Assembly: GCA_028554795.2 (NCBI GenBank) | Contig: CM068828.1 | Location: forward strand, 18,488,436 to 18,552,435 | Length of the DNA: 64,000 nt | Source of the DNA: Sinohyriopsis cumingii | Taxonomy: Eukaryota; Mollusca; Bivalvia; Unionida; Unionidae | Reading direction: 5' to 3' | Shown here: one piece after another, positions 59,101-64,000 of the stretch | How the letters are laid out: every line of letters starts with the position of its first letter | Position numbering within the stretch: the first letter of the stretch is position 1 | Program-made: the position numbers and the translations under genes | Notes under the pieces: generated by a model | Databases searched by the model: none | What the model saw: the letters and a program-made list of their open reading frames with translations, nothing else | What the model was told of the DNA's origin: nothing

Positions 59101-61132
59101 ATAAATCAACGATTCCTTTTTCAATAGAATCGACTTTTTGGTCCAAACAAGGCTTGTAAGTTACAAGTGGATTCACCACAACCTTATCTCCAGCTAGGTC
59201 ATTGCTTGTAATAACTGAATACCCTTGATGAGTAGAGACGACACTGTTCCGACCTTCACTGGTCCGAAGACTAAGACTGAAGACAAATTTACACAATGGA
59301 GAGGAACATTAATAAAGCCGCACTCTACTCCCTGAATAAGAACACTCTTGTTAGAAACAGACTCCTCAAGAAGAAGGCAAATTACCTGATAATAAAAGAC
59401 TGTGGGAAACTCCTGTGCCCCTTGAAATGTTAATAGGGATATGATTGGCCGAATCATCCCTGAGTGATATAGAACCCTTCAACATGAATGGTTCATAATT
59501 CTCCATAATAATATCACACTGGGGTTTGTTTGACCCAACAAATGTATTGCTTTCAATACATGTCCGTGACCTTGACCTCGTAGAAATAAGAGCATTTGGA
59601 ATAGGTATGTCATGACTCAGTTGCTTAGTTTTCAGCTTATAGCAATGAAAACTAACATGCCCTTTCTTCTTGCAATAAGTACATGTAGGAAAAGATAAGG
59701 ACTTCTGATCCGTTTTATCAGATGCTTGATTTTTCAAAGTTGTGCCAACAAATAATTATTTCCCTAGAATACAAAATGAAAATAAAAAATAACTTACGGT
59801 ATTACGAAGGAAATCACAAAATAATCCTAGAATTACAGGCACAACTCCTGAATATAAAAATTCTGAAAACACTTTAATGGAAGTCCAAATTAAGTCCGAC
59901 GCTGAAGGTGTTGATGTGCCTGTGATGGCTTGTAAAGTATTGATGTACCAACAGTCTTTTGTTGAATCAAGATAATATAATCCGAGAATATCTGCTTTTG
60001 TCTGTATTTCATTATGAATCCAAGACTCTCTGTTTCGAAGAATGTTATCAGAGCACATGTGTAGTTCCATAGAAAATATTCACTGAATTAAATAGTTTGA
60101 AGAAATAAATTCCAACCTAAAATGAACTACTTGTCACAACAATAAAACAAATTGATTCTGCTAGATCTTAAAGCACGAATAAATAATCTTATCAGTAACA
60201 AGGTTATATAATCTTCCTCTTGACCTCAGGTCACAAGTAATATTTTATAAAACGAAGATTGCCTAGTATAAAAGAACGTTCTTAATGCTTAATGTTTACA
60301 AAATAAACTATAAAAAAAACAATAATTCTGATCAAGTAGAAAATAGACTTGCTTTTGGACAAGGTTAATTCCGTCATACAATGTTGCATCACAGTAGCAT
60401 ATAATGAAACTGAAAATTAAAAAAATAACTAGCAAACAAAGCAAATTAAATATACATAACAGTATCAAATACATAGAGTATGTCACAAAACATTTCTTAA
60501 TGTGATGTTTAGAACAATTAACAATGTATCGCACAATAATATGTAGAGTCACGTTTAGAATATAATTAGTTACATTTAAGATATGTTGCCTCAGACTGGC
60601 AAAAAGATGCAAGATACCATAATGATATTTAAGGTTGGTTATGCAAGATATCTTCACTGTATTTTTAGGTTGGTAATACAAGGTCCTTTCGGTATATGTT
60701 TAAGATTGGTAATGCAAGTTATCTTCATATAGTTTAGGTTGGTAATGCAAGGACCCTTTGAGATATGTTTTCGGTTGGTAATGCAAGGTACATTCATTAT
60801 ATGTTAGGTTGGTAATGCATCGTACCTTCAGTATGTTTAGGATGGTAATGCAAGGTACATTCATTATATGTTAGGTTGGTAATGCATTAAACCTTCAGTA
60901 TGTTTAGGATGGTAATGCAAGGTACCTTCATTATATTTCAAATTGGATATGCAAGGTATGTTGAGGATATCGTTTTTTATTTTAGGTTGATCACATTTAC
61001 CTTTTCATTTCAGATTTGCTGATATTTTCATGAAGAGAATCAAATTGTTCTTGGTTTGCTTGTTTTCCCTGTCCACAGTTTTCTTTACCTGGTTTACATT
61101 TTTATATATGAAGTTTATCCCGATAAGTACAG
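26878..61132 (+). CDS. SLC49A4: SLC49A4-like (DIRC2) MFS transporter, ten exons, 3' end outside window
   Basis: Ten exons joined at consensus splice sites give one open frame of about 351 codons. The product is a major-facilitator protein. The N-terminus holds a DPLL dileucine signal (residues 5-8), then nine predicted membrane segments at about 24-45, 63-85, 92-112, 125-142, 156-178, 209-226, 256-278, 292-311 and 321-342. VWAMWGPIAQSA in TM1, the DVKGLR loop after TM2, GQLLNG in TM4, ETWFAPDHRAT after TM4 and AGWFGFYGSLGG in TM8 match the SLC49A4 pattern as I remember it. Two N-glycosylation sequons (N184-L-S, N192-F-T) lie in the TM5-TM6 luminal loop, the loop that is glycosylated and cleaved in mammals. 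The human protein is a lysosomal membrane transporter reported to export pyridoxine. About 125 residues (TM10-12) should lie past 64000. ATG 26878 is preceded by A at -3. FLVCR paralogues are less similar. Confidence 0.85.
27314..27385. repeat. (TA)n microsatellite in intron 1
   Basis: About 36 TA units in the 425-bp first intron, ending roughly 180 bp before exon 2. Confidence 0.95.
27568..27658 (+). CDS. SLC49A4: SLC49A4-like exon 2 (TM3)
   Basis: 91 nt between CTCTTTCAG and the donor GTGGGTAAAT. It completes the Gly of exon 1 and codes GLRISMLGG through TMPGPAI, which is TM3. Its last two bases, TG, join the G that opens exon 3 to give Trp. Confidence 0.85.
27659..32511 (+). other. Intron 2 (4853 bp)
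   Basis: A GT...AG intron that is largely AT-rich and featureless. It contains the antisense orphan frame at 28.64-29.15 kb and, at 31.69-31.97 kb, a loose set of CCCTATAAACCC and TCCCATTGTCCC words. Confidence 0.75.
28640..29146 (-). pseudogene. Antisense orphan coding fragment with charged helix
   Basis: A 125-codon frame (28769-29146) on the - strand encodes a basic start, KTMYWVVLALETRSDGRAA, an acidic/serine stretch, a proline-rich APTPLPPSPSLP segment and an E/Q/K-rich helix. After a stop, the charged helix continues in the next codons (KAEQAFVIRQQQQEGYRRKR). This later part and KTMYW resemble the + strand fragment at 14172-14400. It lies in intron 2 of the transporter gene on the opposite strand. 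I do not recognise the family. The shared fragment favours a mobile or retrocopied origin over a host gene. Confidence 0.4.
32512..32675 (+). CDS. SLC49A4: SLC49A4-like exon 3 (TM4, TM5)
   Basis: 164 nt between ATTCACAG and the donor GTAAGATT. It codes GEGQLLNGIGGTISF, then the TM4-TM5 loop ETWFAPDHRATSTS and most of TM5 ending VLG. The loop with Trp-Phe and an acidic-x-Arg-Ala-Thr pattern is one of the strongest family markers here. Confidence 0.9.
32703..32720. repeat. (GA)n microsatellite
   Basis: About nine GA units shortly after the exon 3 donor. Confidence 0.85.
32995..35060. repeat. 26-bp minisatellite array in intron 3
   Basis: About 78 tandem copies of a 26-bp unit, consensus CATACACCTCGTGATGACAG plus CACACT. 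Variants alternate GCACGCTC, GAACACTC and CAACACACCC, and a shorter form with GTACACACACAC recurs at intervals, hinting at multi-unit duplications. Both ends decay into TGATTACAG variants. There are no unique spacers, so it is not a CRISPR array. Confidence 0.95.
35329..35388. repeat. (TA)n microsatellite in intron 3
   Basis: About 30 TA units between the 26-bp and 74-bp arrays. Confidence 0.95.
35485..36818. repeat. 74-bp tandem array in intron 3
   Basis: About 18 copies of a 74-bp unit containing AACCGTAAATTAATGCACAC, CAATCCTAGTAAGCAACTAA and a TATACATATATATACAA segment. The core word starts at 35591, 35665, 35739 and then at steady 74-bp steps to 36789. One early copy is expanded by extra TA. 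Later copies are nearly identical, alternating GATATAC and GGTATAC and AAGCAAC and AAGTAAC. The array ends 86 bp before exon 4. Confidence 0.95.
36905..36932 (+). CDS. SLC49A4: SLC49A4-like microexon 4 (28 nt)
   Basis: Between CTCACCTCAG and the donor GTAAATAT. It completes Gly and codes PAMVTQPP, the end of TM5, matching the GP-x-VV-x-P segment of the family. It ends at phase 2. Confidence 0.7.
37404..37438 (+). CDS. SLC49A4: SLC49A4-like microexon 5 (35 nt) with GC donor
   Basis: Between ATATCACAG and ACAG/GCAAGT. It codes SNLSTAAVQNFT, including sequons NLS and NFT in the luminal loop. The donor is GC rather than GT but otherwise fits the GC-AG consensus. Exon 4 cannot join exon 6 in frame without it, because the phases differ and a stop follows. 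Confidence 0.65.
37729..37920 (+). mobile_element. Decayed tRNA-derived SINE (tentative)
   Basis: CACAGTGGCTCAGTGATAAA resembles a tRNA box A region (TGGCTCAGTGG) with the following AGCATTGAACTCCTGACCAG. Farther on, GTTCTTGAACAGTGCACCTTA resembles the conserved TGTCCTTGGGCAAGGCACTTA block of several animal SINEs. Box B is not clear and no target duplication was found. Confidence 0.45.
38248..38445. repeat. GAT/ATC trinucleotide-rich block
   Basis: The left part is rich in GATGATGAT and GACGAC, the right part in CATCATCATC and the interrupted run ATCACCATCATCATC. The halves are complementary and could pair. Frames through it on both strands are repeat artefacts. Confidence 0.85.
38669..38752. 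repeat. Perfect 42-bp tandem duplication near exon 6
   Basis: Two identical copies of a 42-bp unit starting TGTATCCTCCATTC begin at 38669 and 38711. It ends 55 bp before exon 6. Confidence 0.9.
38808..38852 (+). CDS. SLC49A4: SLC49A4-like microexon 6 (45 nt)
   Basis: Between AAGTTACAG and the donor GTAAGTAG. It codes DLGDIRSQIMHLNYL, the end of the luminal loop leading into TM6. The IRSQI...YL pattern aligns with the I-x-x-RI-x-x-x-LY segment of the vertebrate protein. It ends at phase 1. Confidence 0.7.
39345..39399. repeat. (CA)n microsatellite
   Basis: About 27 CA units. The open frame spanning it (39242-39601) is not a gene. Confidence 0.95.
40588..41464 (+). mobile_element. Solo LTR with perfect 5-bp target duplication
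   Basis: 877 bp from TGTTATGTATATTTAA to ATAGAATCGTAACA. The identical pentamer GGTTC lies directly on both sides (40583-40587 and 41465-41469). It aligns with the other family LTRs through TTGTGACCTAGG, TTATTGTTGTGTCCA, AGCATTGGATTTAATTTGG and GGAAATAACTTGTTTGTTG. It is in the same orientation as the host gene and inside its intron 6. It arose by recombination between the two LTRs of a full element. Confidence 0.9.
41480..41720 (+). repeat. Two diverged copies of a ~110-bp segment
   Basis: The segment with CCTGATGGTTTGGA, GGTCAAATT and CAGACGTTGCCAATGCTAC is followed by another with CCTGATGGTCCGG, GGTCAGATT and CAAATGTTGCCAGCGTGTAGC in the same order. They look like an old tandem duplication. 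Confidence 0.5.
42722..42745 (-). repeat. C-rich tract with G-quadruplex potential on the - strand
   Basis: Four CCCC blocks separated by single A bases. The complement has four G4 tracts with one-base loops. Confidence 0.75.
43130..43575 (-). pseudogene. Degenerate acidic coding remnant, possibly Polinton-related
   Basis: The - strand frame 43341-43574 ends in a helix-like segment (ITDSLTSALSRIARQNM). A second frame then continues for about 60 codons without a start, with an acidic TPLDLDEDEIEDNR stretch and a charged tail. The coding-like composition across a frameshift suggests a decayed gene. I do not recognise it. It lies 1.5 kb from the capsid-like frame at 45.0 kb on the same strand. 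Confidence 0.3.
45024..45353 (-). pseudogene. Polinton-like capsid-associated protein fragment (tentative)
   Basis: A 109-codon frame with LNLLFVYSDVV near its start, GNTTAQ in the middle, and then a YLPVAKLYLDSVNINI segment. In invertebrate Polinton/adintovirus-type elements I recall a protein whose C-terminal domain has the same order: an LYVYSDVV strand, a GD...PLLR strand, a YVPV...F..I.I strand, then a GK.V...L.FR end. The last strand is not recognisable here, so the copy is probably degenerate. The flanks are other transposon debris inside intron 6 of the transporter gene, on the opposite strand. Confidence 0.45.
45585..46290 (+). pseudogene. Gypsy integrase N-terminal fragment (+ strand)
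   Basis: Plus-strand codons shift among frames. They give a pre-integrase spacer (about 45600-45870), then RPTEVRAG, PKIKRDVSKYWRS in the zinc-binding N-terminal region near 46065-46100, then the frame 46119-46301 with IPVFEERFNRIMVDCV at the start of the integrase core. The order and motifs match the - strand copies at 22 and 58 kb. No reverse transcriptase or LTR adjoins it. It is interrupted by a (TA)n run at 46349. Confidence 0.7.
46349..46409. repeat. (TA)n microsatellite
   Basis: About 30 TA units directly after the integrase fragment. Confidence 0.95.
47650..47910. repeat. 38-bp minisatellite in intron 6
   Basis: About seven copies of a 38-bp unit with CCTAGAAATTCCTTGTGTCG and TTTCTACTGTCAACA. 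CCTAGA starts at 47816, 47854 and 47892, exactly 38 bp apart. One copy carries a short (TA)n insertion. Confidence 0.85.
48708..48837 (+). CDS. SLC49A4: SLC49A4-like exon 7 (TM6 and cytosolic loop)
   Basis: 130 nt between ATCATTTCAG and the donor GTAATTAA. It completes Tyr and codes FGLTIALFLVVVVYFP (TM6), then DKPPQPPSITASLKR in the long central loop. The YFP-x-x-PP-x-PPS pattern is shared with SLC49A4. Confidence 0.9.
49250..49880. repeat. 38-bp minisatellite in intron 7
   Basis: About 16 copies of a 38-bp unit with ATCTACACAAGTGTTCATC and TTCTACCCAACTGTTCAAT. Copies start at 49323, 49361, 49399 and so on. Because 38 is not a multiple of 3 and the unit has no + strand stop in any frame, all three + frames stay open for 180-244 codons. 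These are artefacts. Confidence 0.95.
49916..50090. repeat. ~34-bp minisatellite, five copies
   Basis: Units carry CCTTCATGAAATAAAG followed by AAGTTATGCTATTACAT and its variants. It follows the 38-bp array directly. Confidence 0.85.
50129..50176. repeat. (CT)n microsatellite in intron 7
   Basis: About 24 CT units, ending roughly 250 bp before exon 8. Confidence 0.95.
50424..50532 (+). CDS. SLC49A4: SLC49A4-like exon 8 (TM7)
   Basis: 109 nt between CTTTTTCCAAG and the donor GTAATAAA. It codes HKLFWYIAFTFAIPAGVYGS and continues WGSVLDVNLNPLGITQ. The AIP-x-GV-x-x-x-W-x-x-VLD pattern is strongly family-like. It ends at phase 0. The alternative AG seven bases later puts the reading frame out, so the first AG is the acceptor. 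Confidence 0.9.
50877..50943. repeat. (ACT)n-rich trinucleotide tract
   Basis: About 20 imperfect ACT/ACC/ATT triplets shortly before the 27-bp array. Confidence 0.85.
50975..53640. repeat. 27-bp minisatellite with higher-order structure in intron 8
   Basis: Nearly 100 copies of a 27-bp unit, AGTATGTGTACTGATAG(C/T)AA plus TATTATA. A composite motif (TATATGTGTACTGACAGTAA, then two regular units, then a 25-bp variant with TAATGACTAACAG) recurs at about 51.05, 51.56, 51.83, 52.33, 52.46 and 52.99 kb, which shows multi-unit duplication. The unit is nine codons long without stops, so frames of up to 486 codons appear on both strands. They encode only a nonapeptide repeat and are not genes. Confidence 0.95.
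54704..54771 (+). CDS. SLC49A4: SLC49A4-like exon 9 (TM8)
   Basis: 68 nt between GTTTTCAG and the donor GTACAGCT. It codes TEAGWFGFYGSLGGAIAG and MIIG, ending two bases into Arg. AGW-x-GF-x-x-x-x-GG is a conserved TM8 signature of the family. Confidence 0.9.
55280..55525. repeat. ~50-bp degenerate minisatellite, left half
   Basis: Units with AGTGTGACATTTAGAAAAAT, TAACAGTATCGCA and variants. The same motif resumes at 60462-60570 on the far side of the gypsy element. Confidence 0.65.
55526..56306 (-). repeat. 3' LTR of the Gmr1-like element (complete)
   Basis: 781 bp with + strand ends TGTTACGAGTC and TATACATAACA, giving TGTTA/TAACA inverted termini. It contains CAACAAATAATTTATTTCC and AAGTCCAACGCTAAAGG, shared with all family LTRs. 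By eye it is roughly four-fifths identical to its partner, so the insertion is old. Confidence 0.85.
56440..57300 (-). pseudogene. Gypsy reverse transcriptase and RNase H tail
   Basis: On the - strand, PLPRIDDCFDRI and EISAFATPD (near 57070-57220) lead into MPFGMKGSPCTFQRLMN (57010-57064). The catalytic box reads AYDDDVIIY near 56960-56985, where Y-x-DD is expected, so the two catalytic aspartates are kept. LGMPGYYGKF marks the thumb (about 56730-56755). WSEKCQEAFDKLKAIL marks the connection region. After a gap, HVKGIDNLITDALS (about 56460-56500) is the end of RNase H, so most of RNase H is deleted. Confidence 0.8.
58040..58730 (-). pseudogene. Gypsy integrase (zinc-binding and core domains)
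   Basis: The first frame (58474-58725) holds the HHCC-type domain: HESPLGGH, then FYWPRIKSDVCKYCRS. The second (58057-58329) holds SDQGSHF with the second catalytic aspartate, then SACHPEIQGALERFHQTLK with the third catalytic residue region (E of the D,D-35-E triad). The C-terminal part continues to about 57640 with CHINMLKEYVDR. The stretch that carries the first aspartate is broken by stops. It lies upstream of RT in transcription order. Confidence 0.8.
59370..59740 (-). pseudogene. Gypsy gag zinc knuckle and inactive protease
   Basis: The 123-codon frame 59366-59737 contains CTYCKKKGHVSFHC, a perfect CCHC knuckle, and about 75 residues later a protease site reading RGTGVSHSLLL. DTGAS is expected there, so the catalytic Asp is now Gly. 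The frame runs directly into LTR sequence at 59746 because the rest of gag is deleted. Confidence 0.75.
59746..60461 (-). repeat. 5' LTR of the Gmr1-like element (truncated)
   Basis: 716 bp ending TATACATAACA, aligned with 55590-56306. About 65-70 bp at the inner end, including the TGTTACGAG terminus and the primer site, are missing at the junction with gag. Confidence 0.8.
60462..60570. repeat. ~50-bp degenerate minisatellite, right half
   Basis: AATGTGATGTTTAGAACAAT, TAACAATGTATCGCACA and GAGTCACGTTTAGAATA continue the pattern seen at 55280-55525 before the gypsy insertion. Confidence 0.65.
60629..60992. repeat. 33-37-bp minisatellite next to exon 10
   Basis: About ten copies of a unit such as TTTAGGTTGGTAATGCAAGG plus TACCTTCAGTATATG. 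Unit length varies from 33 to 37 bp. The last partial copy ends about 20 bp before exon 10. Confidence 0.9.
61014..61132 (+). CDS. SLC49A4: SLC49A4-like exon 10 (TM9)
   Basis: 119 nt between CTTTTCATTTCAG and the donor GTGGGTAT. It completes the Arg of exon 9 and codes FADIFMKRIKLFLVCLFSLS through FTFLYMKFIPIST, that is the R-F-A-D loop and TM9. It ends at phase 1. No plausible next exon is visible before 64000. Confidence 0.88.
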
Positions 61133-61874
61133 GTGGGTATATTTTATTGCGGAAAGAAATACTATACACTTAACCTTGTACGGTAGAAATGTGAATTTGT
61201 TAACCCAAGGCAACAAACCTTCATATCTTCCACAAACAAGGCAATGCATTGTTCACAGTACCAAATCAAGCAAGACATGGAGGCACCATCACGTGATGGC
61301 GACACGCGACATTCTGTGCACCAATAATTGACGCTATTACTTTTATGTGGTATAATAATATCAATTATGGGCACAAAAATAACGATGCCAACAAGAACTA
61401 CAGTTATGACGACAGCAACAATGATTAAGAACACAAACAATTATATCGATGATTACTCAAAACGTACGGACAAACGTTTGAATTAGCATACAAAGTTCAG
61501 TCAAGTATATTTTTTGTTCAGTGTTCAATCAGCCCTTGCGCAAACACGACACAGTGTTATACTGAGGCAAATTGTGAAATGAAACTTTTAACAGTCCTGA
61601 CGATTAAGCATGATTGTTAAGTTGAATATTATCATGGATTCTTCAAACCTAACATGTCAAAAATAATGTACCTTTTAGTATCGTACATAAGGCTTTAATA
61701 AATGAAAGTAACAAGTTCTAAAATGATTCACAAGACTGGAAAACAATTGAGTTATGGTAATAATATAAAACACGTGCCACCCTTTTAACTAAGTACAAAA
61801 TTAAATTTGTAACTTTATAAAAGAATTAGTCATCAAGCCAACAAAATGTATGTAATATTGTACAATGTAGTCAT

Positions 61875-61927
61875 TGTATGTATGTATGTATGTATGTATG
61901 TATGTATGTATGTATGTATGTATGTAT
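61875..61927. repeat. (TATG)n microsatellite
   Basis: About 13 perfect tetranucleotide units. Confidence 0.95.
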
Positions 61928-62410
61928 CCCTCATATAAATGGGCGATGCTGGATACAAAATATTTAATTTTAGTTTCTGCAGTAGACAAAAATTAAAATC
62001 TCGAAAGTTAAAATAAAATTTATCTTGAAGGCGATTTTAGAACTATCACAGTTATATAAAAAAATGTTTATGGTATAAAAAATGCATCAATATGAGTTCT
62101 GAAAAAGATCTAAAGATGGAATTTCTTCTAAACTAATAAAACCTCTTTGTGCTTGGTCCATGTCTTAGCTTCAAACATTTTTTTTTATACACACAAAATA
62201 GCAAGTCTTCGGGCTATAGAGTAATCAATCTTTGACTTGCCGTACAGACTGCGTCAGTATACATAATTATTAAATAGCAATACGAAATAAATGTGTATGC
62301 ACAGCAGTCTTCAAGGTGAAAACTTCCCTATCTCCAAAGTTGAGATAATCACGTCCTCTCATCTGCATATAACATCATCAAAGTATTTTATATTGACAAT
62401 TGCTTTGTAC

Positions 62411-62865
62411 GAATTAGTGCTAAATGTTGATTCTTACTCCATGTGACTTAGTGCTAAATGTTGATTCTTACTCCATGTGACTTAGTGCTAAATATTGATT
62501 CTTACTCCATGTGACTTAGTGCTAAATGTTGAATCTTACTCCATGTGACTTAGTGCTAAATGTTGATTCTTACTCCATGTGACTTAGTGCTAAATGTTGA
62601 TTCTTACTCCATGTGACTTAGTGCTAAATGTTGATTCTTACTCCATGTGACTTAGTGCTAAATGTTGATTCTTACTCCATGTGACTTAGTGCTAAATGTT
62701 TACATTTATCCATTTGTGCTAAATGTTGACACTTACTCTATCTGAATTAATGGTAACGTGGACACTTAATCTATATGAATTAGTGTTAGTGTGGACACTT
62801 ATTCCATGTGAATTAAGTATTAAATGTTGAAACGTGCCGCATATGAATTAGTGTTAAATGTTTAG
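62411..62865. repeat. 34-bp minisatellite
   Basis: About nine near-perfect copies of a 34-bp unit, ACTTAGTGCTAAATGTTGAT plus TCTTACTCCATGTG, to about 62700, followed by about five diverged copies with GAATTAGTGTTAAATG. Confidence 0.95.
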
Positions 62866-63714
62866 TGTATGGTGAAAAAATTATGACAAATGGTTGGAAA
62901 ACGTTAGAGTTAGGAGATCTAAGTTTGCTTATAATATTTTGGGGCAGTTGGCTTGATGATGGATATTAGGACTGAACATTCGACAACCTTTGTGTGACCA
63001 TGAAATAGCGCGAGGCCTCACACCATCGGCAGGGGTTGTATTCTGGTGAGAGTGAAATTAATTACGTGCGAGTTTATACCTTGTTGAAACGGCTTTAGTA
63101 TTTATGGTAATTACTCCCAGTTTAGGTAAACTTTCAGGTAAGCGTACATCGTGCTATCTGTCACCAACCATAGCTACGTCATAAAGTTAGCTACAAAATT
63201 AGCTACCTTACTAAAGGGATTTGCAATTGTCTGCTTGTATAAGATGTAAACTACTCATAGATATGTTTTTGAAGGGTAATGAAAACAAATATGTGCATTT
63301 ATTTTATCAAAAAAGTAGAATAGATGAGTTTAATTCAAAAATACAGTACCACTTTGTGCCGTACAAGCTTTGCGAAAATGCGTTTTTTTTTTAACCACAA
63401 AAAATCCAATCCTTCAGGCCCTATTTCAAAAGCACACCAACCTCCACCACCCAACCAACCTGTCCCCTATATTTGTTTAGTTCTACTAGACTGAGTAGTT
63501 GGTCATTAATGTTTTCTTTATTTCTGTTCTTATTTTAAATGTTATAGTACCAACGATAAGTGAAAATAACACAAATACGTCTTTTTGAAACGCATTGGAT
63601 CCAGCAACGGGTTGACTGTGTAATCTTTGATTAAGATAACAGCAAAACAAAGCAAAATTACAAAAACAAAATAGTGCAAATATAGTTTGATATTTATATA
63701 AAAAAGCCTAAGCT

Positions 63715-64000
63715 TTTTCTACTCTCATGTAAAGTTTTGTAGATCTCATCGAAAGTTTTGTAGTTCTCTTGCAAAGTTAAAAGTTTTGTAGATCTGATGT
63801 ACAGTTAAAGTTTTGTAGATCTCATGTAAAGCAAAAGTTTTGTAGATCTCATGTACAGTTAAAGTTTTGTAGATCTCATGTACTGTTAAAGTTTTGTAGA
63901 TCTCATGTACAGTTAAAGTTTTGTAGATCTCGTGTAAATCTAAAGTTTTGTAGATCTCATATAAAGTTAAAGTTTTGTAGATCTCATGTAAAGCTAAAGT
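63715..64000. repeat. ~27-bp minisatellite running off the window
   Basis: About ten copies of AAAGTTTTGTAGATCTCATG plus TACAGTT. The array is still in progress at position 64000. Confidence 0.95.

Larger units (their letters stand above)
55526..60461 (-). mobile_element. Gmr1-like Ty3/gypsy retrotransposon (PR-IN-RT-RH order), defective
   Basis: Direct LTRs at 55526-56306 and 59746-60461 enclose a - strand internal region. In transcription order it holds a CCHC zinc knuckle (59642-59683), protease (near 59415-59450), integrase zinc-binding domain (58474-58725), integrase core (58057-58329), integrase C-terminal segment (about 57640-57840), reverse transcriptase (about 57295-56640) and the RNase H tail (about 56460-56500), followed by a short purine tract and the 3' LTR. 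Integrase before RT is the reverse of normal Ty3/gypsy order and fits the Gmr1 group. Many stops and shifts, an inactive protease and a deletion of most of gag and the end of the 5' LTR make it dead. It lies antisense in intron 9. Confidence 0.8.
61133..64000 (+). other. Start of intron 10
   Basis: AT-rich intronic DNA with a TATG tetranucleotide run and two minisatellites. Candidate acceptors such as those near 61515 and 63415 give stops or no family match in the required phase, so the next exon should be beyond the window. Confidence 0.6.

Noticed and set aside
55521-60466. Target duplication of the 55.5-60.5 kb gypsy element
   Set aside because: The flanking pentamers AGCAT and GTATC do not match, and the surrounding minisatellite makes chance similarities likely.
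61510-61560. Candidate exon 11 of the transporter after GTTCAG
   Set aside because: In the required phase it meets a stop after about 15 codons and does not resemble the TM10 region of the family.

Overview
The window is eukaryotic nuclear DNA. It is AT-rich, has no operon-like gene packing, contains many microsatellites and minisatellites, and carries one long, intron-rich gene among decayed transposons. A tRNA-derived SINE near position 650-900 has a central block resembling the MetaSINE domain that is common in molluscs. Together with I-type LINEs, Ty3/gypsy LTR elements and Polinton-type DNA polymerase relics, this suggests a lophotrochozoan, most likely a mollusc. The species cannot be resolved from the sequence alone.

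The only host gene I can support runs on the + strand from 26878 past the right edge. Ten coding exons (26878-27142, 27568-27658, 32512-32675, 36905-36932, 37404-37438, 38808-38852, 48708-48837, 50424-50532, 54704-54771, 61014-61132) join in a continuous frame of about 351 codons. They encode the first nine membrane segments of a major-facilitator protein most like SLC49A4 (DIRC2), a lysosomal transporter. The last exons, about 125 residues by comparison with the roughly 480-residue vertebrate protein, lie beyond position 64000. Three very small exons (28, 35 and 45 nt) encode the luminal loop between TM5 and TM6, and the intron after the 35-nt exon starts with GC.

Region by region: 1-6 kb holds a SINE, simple repeats and a degenerate Polinton-like minor-capsid fragment. 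6-14 kb holds two degenerate LINEs on the - strand and a solo LTR. 14-26 kb holds a second solo LTR, a Polinton-type DNA polymerase B relic and a gypsy element (- strand) that sits against, and probably inside, an older opposite-orientation LTR. 26.9-61.1 kb is the transporter gene. Most of its longer introns carry their own tandem array: unit 26 and 74 bp in intron 3, 38 bp in introns 6 and 7, 27 bp in intron 8, and about 50 and 33-37 bp in intron 9. Intron 6 also holds a solo LTR with a perfect 5-bp target duplication, a Polinton-like capsid fragment and a gypsy integrase fragment. Intron 9 holds a 4.9-kb gypsy element with both LTRs. 61-64 kb is the start of the next intron, with two more minisatellites, the last running off the window.

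The most notable system is the gypsy family, with at least seven remnants here. In the best copy (55526-60461) the - strand order is zinc knuckle, protease, integrase, reverse transcriptase, RNase H tail. Integrase upstream of RT is the Gmr1-like arrangement, not the usual Ty3/gypsy order. All copies are dead.
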